64,000 nt of DNA from Acidobacteriota bacterium (GTDB taxonomy: Bacteria; Acidobacteriota; Holophagae; Holophagales; Holophagaceae), in NCBI GenBank assembly GCA_016213735.1, contig JACQZU010000020.1, positions 62,001 to 126,000 of the forward strand. The letters are read 5' to 3'. A program made the position numbers and the translations under genes. This document shows, one piece after another, positions 36,495 to 43,722 of the stretch. The first letter of the stretch is position 1. Every line of letters starts with the position of its first letter. A model generated the notes under the pieces. It searched no databases, was not told the DNA's origin, and saw only the letters and a list, made by a program, of their open reading frames with translations.

Positions 36495-37784
36495 GTGGGC
36501 ATGACGGTGGTCGAGAAAATCCTGGCGCGGGCCTCAGGGCTCCCGGCGGTGAAGGCGGGGGACGTGGTGGAACCTGCGGTGGACCTGGCCATGTCACACG
36601 AGAACGCGGCGCTGGTGATGAACCAGTTCGCCGAGGTCTTCGAAGGAACAGGGCTGCCCGCCATCCCCTGGGACCCCTCCCGGATCGCCATCATCCTGGA
36701 CCACCGGGTTCCGGCGGAGAGCCCCAAGACCGCCACCAACCAGAAGAAGATCCGCGAATTCGTGGCCACCCACGGCATCGAGAAGTTCCACGACATCCGG
36801 GGCGACGTGGGTGGAATCTGCCACCAGGTGCTGCCCGAGTACGGCTACGTCCGCCCCGGGATGGTGGTGGTGGGGACCGACAGCCACACCACGAGCCACG
36901 GGGCCCTCGGGGCTTTCTCCTTCGGCATCGGCGCCACCGAGATGGCCTCGATCTGGGCCCTGGGGAAGGCCGTGAACATCGAGGTGCCCGCCACCATAAA
37001 GGTGGTGGTCAGGGGGAAGTTCGGCAGGCACGTGGGTCCGAAGGACCTCATCCTCCACCTCATCGGTCGCCTCACCGCCCAGGGGGCCAATTTCCGCGTG
37101 CTGGAATTTCACGGCAAGACCATCGAGCGCATGAGCACCAGCGGCCGCCTGGCCATCTGCAACATGAGCGTGGAGGCCGGAGCCACCTGCGGCATCGTCC
37201 CGGGAGACGAGGAGACGCTCCGCTACCTCAAGGAGGAGGCCCGGGTGAAGGGCAAGGTCCCCGTGATCCTGCCCGACGAGGACGCCATGTACGAGCAGGT
37301 GGTGGAGGTGGACGTGCGGGACCTGGCGCCCCAGGTCGCCTGCCCCCACACCGTGGACAACGTGAAGCCCATCCAGGAGGTCCAGGGCACCCGCGTCCAC
37401 CAGATCGTCATCGGGAGCTGCACCAACGGGAGGCTGGACGACCTGGAGGTGGCCGCCGGAATCCTGAAAGGGAAGAAGCTCGCCCGTGGAACCCGCATGC
37501 TCGTCTTCCCCGCCTCCGCCAGGGTCTTCGCCAAGGCCCTGGACCTGGGCTACGTCCACACCCTGATGAAGGCCGGCGCCGTGGTGATGAACAGCGGCTG
37601 CGGACCCTGCCTGGGAGTCCACGAGGGAGCCCTCGGAGACGACGAGGTGGCCCTCAGCACCACCAACCGGAATTTCAAGGGCCGCATGGGCAATCCCCGC
37701 TCGGAGGTGTACCTCTGCAGCCCTGCCGTGGCCGCGGCCTCGGCCCTCACCGGGGTGATCACCGATCCAAGGGAACAGGCGTGA
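36495..37784 (+). CDS. 3-isopropylmalate dehydratase-type large subunit (LeuC/homoaconitase family)
   Basis: This is the large subunit of an aconitase-superfamily isomerase, about 429 aa, of the shorter LeuC2/HacA type. It has ILDHRVPAESPKTATNQ, GTDSHTTSHGALGAF, and the cluster cysteines in GSCTNGR and SGCGPCLG. GTG 36495 is used because it gives the family start VGMTVVEKILARA and sits six bases after GGAG; ATG 36501 is the alternative. Substrate could be isopropylmalate, citramalate, homocitrate or dimethylmalate. The small subunit lies 136 bases downstream. Confidence 0.9.
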   Translation: MGMTVVEKILARASGLPAVKAGDVVEPAVDLAMSHENAALVMNQFAEVFEGTGLPAIPWDPSRIAIILDHRVPAESPKTATNQKKIREFVATHGIEKFHDIRGDVGGICHQVLPEYGYVRPGMVVVGTDSHTTSHGALGAFSFGIGATEMASIWALGKAVNIEVPATIKVVVRGKFGRHVGPKDLILHLIGRLTAQGANFRVLEFHGKTIERMSTSGRLAICNMSVEAGATCGIVPGDEETLRYLKEEARVKGKVPVILPDEDAMYEQVVEVDVRDLAPQVACPHTVDNVKPIQEVQGTRVHQIVIGSCTNGRLDDLEVAAGILKGKKLARGTRMLVFPASARVFAKALDLGYVHTLMKAGAVVMNSGCGPCLGVHEGALGDDEVALSTTNRNFKGRMGNPRSEVYLCSPAVAAASALTGVITDPREQA

Positions 37785-37920
37785 ACGGGATGGCGCGAAG
37801 GGCCGGAGGGTCGGGAAGGGCAGGGCATAGGGTCCACAATCCGCCCCGCCAAGGGAGCGGGCCTGCCCGGAAGCCTTCCTTTGGCCCCTCTGCGCCATGG
37901 CATTGAACAAGGAGTCTCCG

Positions 37921-38415
37921 ATGTCCACCGTCATCCTCAAACTCGGCAATGACATCAGCACCGACGACATCTATCCGGGCCGGTACATGGCCACCGTTCT
38001 GCCTTCGGAGACGCCGCAATTCTGCTTTGCGAACCGCCCGGAGATCAACGCGGCCCTGAATGCGGGGCAGCACCCCCCGGGGAGCGTGATCGCAGCCGGG
38101 GAGAACTTCGGATGCGGTTCCAGCCGAGAGCAGGCTGTCAGCACGCTCAAAGGTCACGGCCTGATCATCGTCGCCCGGAGCATCGCCAGAATATTCCTCC
38201 AGAACAGCATCAATCTGGGGCTGCCCGTGGTCATCTGCCGGGGCCTGGAGGCGGAGGAGGGACAGCACCTGGAGATCGGGCCGGAGACAGTGAAGAACCT
38301 GAGCACCGGCCAGGAGTTCGAGGTTTCCCGTCTGCCGGAGGCCCGCCAGGCCATCCTGGAGGCCGGAGGCCTGATCCCCTACACCCGGTCCCGGCTGAAG
38401 GAGTTCCGCGGCTGA
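37921..38415 (+). CDS. 3-isopropylmalate dehydratase-type small subunit (LeuD family)
   Basis: This is the small subunit (164 aa) of the same aconitase-type isomerase. It has GNDISTDDIYPGRYM near the N-terminus and GENFGCGSSREQAV, the swivelling-domain substrate loop. The short length fits the archaeal-type/LeuD2 group that pairs with LeuC2. The start ATG is preceded by AAGGAG. It closes the five-gene plus-strand block of lyase, transferase, dehydratase and dehydrogenase genes. Confidence 0.9.
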   Translation: MSTVILKLGNDISTDDIYPGRYMATVLPSETPQFCFANRPEINAALNAGQHPPGSVIAAGENFGCGSSREQAVSTLKGHGLIIVARSIARIFLQNSINLGLPVVICRGLEAEEGQHLEIGPETVKNLSTGQEFEVSRLPEARQAILEAGGLIPYTRSRLKEFRG

Positions 38416-38421
38416 TCCCGT

Positions 38422-38802
38422 TCAAATCCCCAGGGACTTACGGCCGGCGGACCGGAACGCCGCGCAGATGTCCAAGGCCTCCCGGACCCTGTCCGGGGGG
38501 ACCGGTTGGGTGGCGTCCCGGGTTTCCATGTAGTGGAAGGTAAGGCGCCTCAGGCGCTCCCGGAATTCCTCCCAGCTGGGCTCGAGGTCCATGCACAGGT
38601 AGAGGAGCACCACCAGATGGGGCGTGGCCGGGAAGGGGACCTCCGCCTCCAGGAGGCGAGCCCGGAGGTAGGCCTGGACGCAGAAGTGGCATGCATAGAC
38701 CACGGCGGCAGGGTTGGGATCCTCGGTGGCTTGGTGTTCCCGGCGGGCGGTGGCGCCGTGTGCCTCCGCACGCTCGGTCCAGGCCCTGGCGGCTGGGTTC
38801 AT
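38422..38802 (-). CDS. HEPN domain-containing protein, 126 aa
   Basis: This is a small, alpha-helical protein with the HEPN pattern: an N-terminal WTERAEAHGATARREHQ helix, then YACHFCVQAYLRARLLE and TPHLVVLLYLCMDL, and the LTFHYMETRDA end. HEPN proteins often pair with nucleotidyltransferases in toxin-antitoxin or antiviral modules. No nucleotidyltransferase gene is adjacent here, and the R-x4-6-H RNase motif is not clear. The start at 38802 has GAGGGG upstream. Confidence 0.65.
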   Translation of the reverse strand: MNPAARAWTERAEAHGATARREHQATEDPNPAAVVYACHFCVQAYLRARLLEAEVPFPATPHLVVLLYLCMDLEPSWEEFRERLRRLTFHYMETRDATQPVPPDRVREALDICAAFRSAGRKSLGI

Positions 38803-38858
38803 CGGTCCCCTCGGTGACTGGTTGATTCTTGCGCGAGGCGGGAAGAATTCCAAGTCCC

Positions 38859-39698
38859 CTAAGCGGAGGGAACCTCCCGGGAACCGGCCGGTTGCTCCAG
38901 ACGACGGTCCAGGAGGTGAGTGGTCTTCACGTTCCGCATGGCCTTCAGCATGGAGTGCTTGAGGTCGGGAATGTTTCCACGCAACTGGGCCACCAGTTCC
39001 TTGGCCTGCCGTCGACGGGATTCCAGACTGGAGGCTCCACAGAGGGGGCACCCGCAGGGCACGATGGGGTAGCCCTTGAGCCAGGCGAAGCGCTGGAGAT
39101 CGGCCTCCTCGCAGGTGGCCAGGGGACGGATGACCACATTGGCACCGTCATCGCTCGTGAGCCGCAGCGGCATCGTGGACAGGCGGCCTTCGAAGAACAG
39201 GTTGATCAGGAGGGTCTCCAGAAGGTCGTCCAGATGGTGGCCAAGGGCGATCTTGTTGAACCCGCGTCGCTTGGCGAAGGAGTAGAGCACCCCCCGGCGG
39301 AGGCGGGAGCAGATGATGCAGGGCAGCTCTTCGGGCTTTCCCCGCACCATCTGATCGATGGCGGCCGGAAGGAGGTGGTGGACGACGCCCCGCCGTTCAC
39401 ATTCCTCAGCGACGCGATCGGGCTGGAATCCTGGGAAGCCGGGGTCGACGGTGGCCCCTTCCAGGTCGAAGTGGATGGGAGCCCTGCGCCTGAGGGAGGT
39501 CAATAGTTCCAGAAGGGCCCAGGAGTCCTTGCCCCCGCTGAGGGCCACGAGGATCCGGTCTCCATCCTGGATGAGGTCGAAATCCGCCACCGCCGTGCCC
39601 ACGCGTCGGCGCAGGCGCCGCTCCAGCCGCTCCAGCCCCGCGAGGTCCTCCTCCCCGGGCACGCCCTGGAGCGTGGGCAGGGCGCAAGGATTGCTCAC
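38859..39698 (-). CDS. ttcA: tRNA 2-thiocytidine biosynthesis protein TtcA
   Basis: TtcA thiolates C32 of tRNA with a [4Fe-4S] cluster and ATP. The 279-aa product has the PP-loop VALSGGKDSWALLELL, the first Cys pair in PCIICSRLRRG, and the second in CGCPLCG, plus GHHLDDLLETLLINLFFEG. GTG 39698 overlaps the stop of the Rrf2-type regulator (GTGA), so synthesis of this Fe-S enzyme is coupled to an Fe-S-type regulator. An N-terminal extension of about 35 residues precedes the PP-loop domain. Confidence 0.92.
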   Translation of the reverse strand: MSNPCALPTLQGVPGEEDLAGLERLERRLRRRVGTAVADFDLIQDGDRILVALSGGKDSWALLELLTSLRRRAPIHFDLEGATVDPGFPGFQPDRVAEECERRGVVHHLLPAAIDQMVRGKPEELPCIICSRLRRGVLYSFAKRRGFNKIALGHHLDDLLETLLINLFFEGRLSTMPLRLTSDDGANVVIRPLATCEEADLQRFAWLKGYPIVPCGCPLCGASSLESRRRQAKELVAQLRGNIPDLKHSMLKAMRNVKTTHLLDRRLEQPAGSREVPSA

Positions 39699-40207
39699 GG
39701 CCCGAGGGCCCCGCAGGGTTTCCGGTCCCCGGAGGCGAGCCGCCCTTCCAGTTCCCGGACGTAATCGGGGCAGGTGCAGTCCGGGCAGGTGTTGCTGGAG
39801 GTCTCGGTGCACAGGTCCGCCACCGTGACGGTGTCCATGAAGGTGGCGATGTGGTCTGAGAGCTGTTTCCAGAGAAGGCGGCTCATCACGGCGTCGGCCA
39901 TGAGGGTGCGGCTCGCTTCGCCCGCGTCTTCCCGGGCCCCGGCGTAGAACGCGCCGTCTGTCAGCCGAAGCACTTCCCCCACACTGATCTGATTGCAAGG
40001 GCGGGTGAGAACATAGCCGCCGCGCGGGCCCCGGACGCTGGCCACGACCCCGGCCTTCTTGAGCTTGTTGAAGATCTGCTCCAGGAAGGGCAGGGAAAGC
40101 GCCTGGCGCTGGGCGATGGCGTGCAGCGGCACCGGTTGACCGTGGCTGTGATGGGCCAGGTCGAAGAGGGCCTGCATGGAGTAGCGTCCCCGCGCCGTGA
40201 TCTTCAC
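39695..40207 (-). CDS. Rrf2-family transcriptional regulator, IscR-like
   Basis: This is a 170-aa winged-helix regulator with MKITARGRYSMQALFDLA at the start and the wing motif VRGPRGGYVLTRP. The C-terminal part has a cysteine group LCTETSSNTCPDCTCPDYV suited to an Fe-S cluster, similar in idea to the three Cys of IscR though spaced differently. It is encoded with ttcA, itself an Fe-S enzyme. A perfect-spacing promoter with a palindrome over the -35 lies just upstream, suggesting autorepression. Confidence 0.87.
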   Translation of the reverse strand: MKITARGRYSMQALFDLAHHSHGQPVPLHAIAQRQALSLPFLEQIFNKLKKAGVVASVRGPRGGYVLTRPCNQISVGEVLRLTDGAFYAGAREDAGEASRTLMADAVMSRLLWKQLSDHIATFMDTVTVADLCTETSSNTCPDCTCPDYVRELEGRLASGDRKPCGALGP

Positions 40208-40239
40208 CGCCGATCTCTCCCCCGTGGCCTGACAGGATC

Positions 40240-40268
40240 ATTTTATTTTAGTTGATCATTTTGGTCAA
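40240..40268 (-). promoter_or_regulatory. promoter and palindromic operator of the Rrf2-type regulator gene
   Basis: On the minus strand TTGACC (40263-40268) and TAAAAT (40240-40245) are separated by exactly 17 bases, the best sigma70-like promoter in the window. The 17-base near-palindrome TTGACCAAAATGATCAA (40252-40268) covers the -35 and part of the spacer. The half-sites differ at one position. This AT-rich block stands out from the GC-rich surroundings and is a natural site for the IscR-like protein itself. Confidence 0.65.
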
Positions 40269-40294
40269 TTTTCGAATCCGCAGCAGAATGGGGC

Positions 40295-40843
40295 ATGCGC
40301 GGGGCCCTCTGGTGTCTACTCCTCCTTCTGGCGGAAGCGGCCTGCCGGGGTCCCGTTCCCGAACCCCCGAAAACTCCGCTGGACCCTCGGGACGGTGAAC
40401 CCGTGCTCCTGGGTGTCGTGGGACGAGAGGCCATTCTCCAACACCGCAGGGCCTTCCGGGACCGCACCGAGTCCGCGGGCCTCGACCCCGGACTCCGTGC
40501 CCGTTGGGAGGGAATCCGGACTCCCTGCATCCTGGTGGCTGCCTTCGGATCCTGGTGCGAGGATTCCCGCCGGGGCCTGCCGGACCTGCTGGCGCTCCAG
40601 GCCTCGCCCAATCCCTTCATCGAGATCCGCTACATCGGCGTCGGACGGGACAAGCAGGCGCCGCCGGGATCCTGGCCGCCGGGGGTCCATGGACCCGCCG
40701 TGGACCGGGTCCCCACGTTCTGGCTCTGGGCTCCCCAGCCCGCCGGGGGATGGAGGCTCGTCGGGAAAATCGTAGAGACCCCCCCCATTCCAGGCCAGCG
40801 AATGGCTGAAGCGATCCTGGCCCTGCTTGAAGAGGCCGACTGA
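40295..40843 (+). CDS. thioredoxin-fold lipoprotein with CxxS motif, 182 aa
   Basis: This is a predicted lipoprotein: a hydrophobic signal (residues 3-13) is followed by the lipobox AEAAC (Cys 17). The mature part has a thioredoxin-like strand and active-site helix, ILVAAFGSWCEDSRRGLPDL. The usual CxxC is WCEDS, so only one cysteine is left in the motif (CxxS). A cis-Pro-like RVPTFWLW follows about 65 residues later. It is divergent from the Rrf2-type regulator and shares its control region. A role in thiol or Fe-S handling is only a guess. Confidence 0.6.
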   Translation: MRGALWCLLLLLAEAACRGPVPEPPKTPLDPRDGEPVLLGVVGREAILQHRRAFRDRTESAGLDPGLRARWEGIRTPCILVAAFGSWCEDSRRGLPDLLALQASPNPFIEIRYIGVGRDKQAPPGSWPPGVHGPAVDRVPTFWLWAPQPAGGWRLVGKIVETPPIPGQRMAEAILALLEEAD

Positions 40844-40872
40844 AGGAGGGGCTGAACCTGGGGCTCAGCCCC

Positions 40873-41835
40873 TCAGAGCCTTTCGATCCGGACCTCCACG
40901 CGCGGCCCCTTGGCGGCGGGCTTGCCCTTCTCCTCGGATTCCCGGGTCTCGCGGTGACGGGGTGGGGGTGGAGGCGGGGCCTGCTGGATGGCGGGTCGGG
41001 GAGGTGGGGGCGGGGCCGCCTGGGCGGCCTTTCCCCCCCAGGTGACGCCCACCTGCTTGATCCGGTCCACGAGGCGCTGGGGTTCCAGGACCTGGATGCC
41101 GTCACCGAACTGCATGCACCATCGGGCGATGGCCCGGAGGTCGGTGGCGGTGAAGGAGACCGAGGCCTTGCCCTCTTCCATGTCCTCCATGCGGAATTCG
41201 GGGAAGGGGGGAGGGGCCTGGCGGACGGCGAAGATCCACTGCTTGAGGAGGACGGCCTTCACCGGGATGGGCTCTCCTCCGAGCCAGCCGCCGATCTGGT
41301 TGGCTGGGGTGCCTTCCTTGTAGGGCCCCTGGGCGCTGCGCCCCACGCCCTCCACCCCGTTGATCTCCTTCAGGAGATCCAGGCGGTGGTGCCGCTCGGC
41401 GTTGTAGCGGCGGTCCCATCCCCAGACGTACCAGGCCTGGGTGAGGGCATCAAAGGAGAGCATCCTGGGCTCGAAGGTGCGGGGCGGATTGGTGTCCCCG
41501 TCCTCGAAAATGAATTCCAGGGCGCGACCCTCCTGGAGGGCCTCCAGGATGGCCTGGGCCCGGGGCTCCAGCCCCTGGGCGGTCGGCCGGGGAGCCTTCG
41601 AGGGCCTGGGTGGAGCCGGCGGTTCAGAAGCCGGCGGTTCGGGCGGCGGGGCCGCCTTGGCCGTCTTCCGGGGGGCTTTTTTCGGCAGGACGGCCGGGGG
41701 GGCCTCCGGCAGGGGAGACGCGGGTTCCGGGACCACCTTCGGGGACGCCTTGGTGGCCTTGCCCTTGGATGGCTTGGCCTGGGGCTCGGCGCCGGGGGAT
41801 TTCGTGGGTTTGGCGGGGGCCTTTTTGGTGGGCAT
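40873..41835 (-). CDS. WYL-WCX domain protein without DNA-binding domain
   Basis: This is a 320-aa protein. A Lys/Ala/Pro-rich, histone H1-like N-terminal tail of about 95 residues precedes a WYL ligand-sensing domain (LEFIFEDGDTNPPRTFEPRM, then QAWYVWGWDRRYNAERHHRLD). A WCX-like C-terminal region (VSFTATDLRAIARWCMQFGD) and a Pro-rich tail follow. WYL proteins usually carry a helix-turn-helix and act as regulators, some in defence or DNA damage; no HTH is seen here. The basic tail might instead contact nucleic acid. ATG 41835 has GGAG eight bases upstream. Confidence 0.68.
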   Translation of the reverse strand: MPTKKAPAKPTKSPGAEPQAKPSKGKATKASPKVVPEPASPLPEAPPAVLPKKAPRKTAKAAPPPEPPASEPPAPPRPSKAPRPTAQGLEPRAQAILEALQEGRALEFIFEDGDTNPPRTFEPRMLSFDALTQAWYVWGWDRRYNAERHHRLDLLKEINGVEGVGRSAQGPYKEGTPANQIGGWLGGEPIPVKAVLLKQWIFAVRQAPPPFPEFRMEDMEEGKASVSFTATDLRAIARWCMQFGDGIQVLEPQRLVDRIKQVGVTWGGKAAQAAPPPPPRPAIQQAPPPPPPRHRETRESEEKGKPAAKGPRVEVRIERL

Positions 41836-41899
41836 TCGGCGATCTCCTGGTCCCATCATGGCCCCGGCCCCGGGGCTCCGTCCATGGGAGCAGGGGGGC

Positions 41900-42325
41900 T
41901 CAGGCCGGAGGGCCGAGCAATTCGACGATCCTTCCCCTCACGATTTCGAGGTCCGCGCCAGGGTTCGTGATCACGAGGAGGGTGTCCAGCCCCGCCAAGG
42001 TGCCCGCCACCCCTTCCACCCCCGTCCGGTCGATGCGGACGGCCAGAGCCATGGCGAAATCGGGCCCCGTCTTGAGGACGAGGAGGTTGGGGGGCGACAG
42101 GGTCAGGCGGTAGGGCGGCAGGGGGTGGTTCTCGGGCACGACCCGCTGGTACCTCCCGTGGCGCTTCTGCACCGACAGCCGGGTCAGCCGCCTGGAGACG
42201 GTCCCCTGGCTGGTGCGGAATCCCTCTTGGGCCAGCAGGGCGATGAGGGTGGCCTGGTCGGGCACCTCCTGCCGTTCGATCAGCATGAGAATGGCCTGGT
42301 CCAGGGTGGGCTTGTTCTTCGGCAT
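41900..42325 (-). CDS. argR: arginine repressor ArgR
   Basis: This hexameric arginine-responsive repressor (141 aa) has an N-terminal winged helix with the signature TSQGTVSRRLTRLSVQKR. The C-terminal oligomerisation/Arg-binding domain includes GVAGTLAGLDTLLVI. It starts ten bases after xerD with no ribosome site. TAGGCT, which includes the xerD stop, lies six bases before the ATG. No arginine biosynthesis gene is in the window. Confidence 0.9.
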   Translation of the reverse strand: MPKNKPTLDQAILMLIERQEVPDQATLIALLAQEGFRTSQGTVSRRLTRLSVQKRHGRYQRVVPENHPLPPYRLTLSPPNLLVLKTGPDFAMALAVRIDRTGVEGVAGTLAGLDTLLVITNPGADLEIVRGRIVELLGPPA

Positions 42326-42331
42326 GGGCCC

Positions 42332-42337
42332 AGCCTA
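42332..42337 (-). promoter_or_regulatory. putative -10 element of argR (leaderless start)
   Basis: TAGGCT, whose first three bases are the xerD stop codon, is followed by GGGCCC and the argR ATG. It is the same hexamer and spacing as at rapZ. Confidence 0.4.
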
Positions 42338-43288
42338 CCCTTCCGGGGCTCCTTCGGGGCCATCCGCCCGGGGGTGGAGGCGGTCGTAGAGGGCCTGCAG
42401 CCTGGCCCGGTGCACATGGGTGTAGATCTGGGTGGTGGAAATGTCCGAATGGCCGAGCATGGCCTGGACCGACCGCAGGTCGGCCCCGTGATCCAGGAGG
42501 TGGGTGGCGAAGGCGTGCCGGAGGACGTGGGGGCTCACGCGCTCCCGGGGAATCCCCGCCCCTGCGGCGTACCCCTTGAGGAGCCGCCAGAGGTGCTGGC
42601 GGGAGAGCGGATCCCCCCCGCGCCCCACGAAGAGGGCCGGTCCGCGAGGCTTGAAGGTCCCCCGGAACCCCAGCCAAAGGCGGATCCAATGCTCGGCGGA
42701 TTCCCCGAAGGGGATGAGGCGCTCCTTCCCTCCCTTCCCGTGGACTTTGAGGAAACCCTCGTCCAGGAACACCGAGAGGGCCGGGAGCCCGGCGAGTTCG
42801 GAGACCCTGAGCCCCGAGGCGTAGAGAAGCTCCATCCAGGCCCGGTCCCGAAGACCCAGGGGGGTATGGGTGTCCGGCGCGGTCAGGAGGGCCTGAACCT
42901 GGGATTCGGAGAGGGTCTTCGGGAGGCGGCCGGGGGGCCGGGGAGGCCGGACCACCGACTCGGGGCCCGGGCCTCCCCCCTCCATCCGGAGAAAGAGCAG
43001 GAACTGCCGGAGGGAGGAACTCAGCCGGGCCAGGCTCCGGGGGGCTCGCCCGGCCCCCTGCTGCTCCACCAGGAAAAGGTTGATGTGTTCCCGGTCGAGG
43101 TCGCAGGGGGGGAGGCCGCGGTGCGCGGCCCAGGGCGCCAGGAGGGCGAGGTCCCCCAGGTAGGCGGACACGGTGTGGGGGGACAGCCTGCGTTCCGCGG
43201 CCAGGTGGGATCCGAATTCCCGCAGGGACTCCGCCCAACCCAATGCGGGCTTGGGCTTTAGCTCGGATCCAGGCTGCCCCTCCCCCAT
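42335..43288 (-). CDS. xerD: tyrosine recombinase XerC/XerD
   Basis: This site-specific recombinase resolves chromosome dimers at dif. The 317-aa product has an N-terminal SAM-like core-binding domain and a catalytic domain. The catalytic residues are Arg in ASGLRVSELAGL, Lys in KVHGKGGKERLIP, HVLRHAFATHLL, and the His/Tyr pair in LGHSDISTTQIYTH. The motif set is complete, so it should be active. XerC versus XerD is not certain from one copy. TAGACT lies seven bases upstream of the ATG with no Shine-Dalgarno. Confidence 0.9.
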   Translation of the reverse strand: MGEGQPGSELKPKPALGWAESLREFGSHLAAERRLSPHTVSAYLGDLALLAPWAAHRGLPPCDLDREHINLFLVEQQGAGRAPRSLARLSSSLRQFLLFLRMEGGGPGPESVVRPPRPPGRLPKTLSESQVQALLTAPDTHTPLGLRDRAWMELLYASGLRVSELAGLPALSVFLDEGFLKVHGKGGKERLIPFGESAEHWIRLWLGFRGTFKPRGPALFVGRGGDPLSRQHLWRLLKGYAAGAGIPRERVSPHVLRHAFATHLLDHGADLRSVQAMLGHSDISTTQIYTHVHRARLQALYDRLHPRADGPEGAPEG

Positions 43289-43295
43289 GCGGGGA

Positions 43296-43301
43296 AGTCT
43301 A
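43296..43301 (-). promoter_or_regulatory. putative -10 element of xerD (leaderless start)
   Basis: TAGACT on the minus strand is followed by seven bases and the xerD ATG, without a Shine-Dalgarno sequence. Confidence 0.42.
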
Positions 43302-43359
43302 GCGTCTTGGCAGCCTCTCCGGGCCCGTGATAGCCTCGCAAGGTTCTAAGGAGAAGGAA

Positions 43360-43599
43360 ATGGCCGAAGTCCGCAAGAAAGTCATCGCGATCATCGCCGA
43401 GCAGTTGGCCAAGCCCGAGGATTCCATCACCGAGTCCAGCCACTTCGTCGACGATCTGGGCGCGGACAGCCTCGACACCGTCGAGATCATCATGGCCATC
43501 GAGGAAGCCTTCAACATCGAGATCCCCGAGAGCGAGCAGGAGAAGATCCGCACGGTCGGGGACGCGATTGCCTACATCGAGAAGAACGTCAAGGCTTGA
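43360..43599 (+). CDS. acpP: acyl carrier protein
   Basis: The 79-aa acidic four-helix carrier holds growing fatty acids on a phosphopantetheine arm at Ser of GADSLDTVE (about residue 37). [17 protein letters not shown] and [16 protein letters not shown] are typical. ATG 43360 has GGAG upstream. fabF follows after a hairpin, the conserved pairing. Confidence 0.97.
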   Translation: MAEVRKKVIAIIAEQLAKPEDSITESSHFVDDLGADSLDTVEIIMAIEEAFNIEIPESEQEKIRTVGDAIAYIEKNVKA

Positions 43600-43620
43600 G
43601 CCGGCCTCTCTCGGAATTCC

Positions 43621-43649
43621 GCGCCGCAGGTCCTGCCGGTCTGCGGCGC
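43621..43649 (+). terminator. hairpin between acpP and fabF
   Basis: GCGCCGCAG and CTGCGGCGC form a nine-base stem with an 11-base loop, 21 bases after the acpP stop, followed by CTTCTCGTTCC. As a partial terminator it would give more acpP than fabF transcript, which fits the high cellular demand for ACP. Confidence 0.55.
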
Positions 43650-43722
43650 CTTCTCGTTCCTGGGGCCTACCCCGGGTAGCATGGCCGGGGCGGCTCCCAG
43701 GGCCGTCCGGGGAGAGGGTTTC

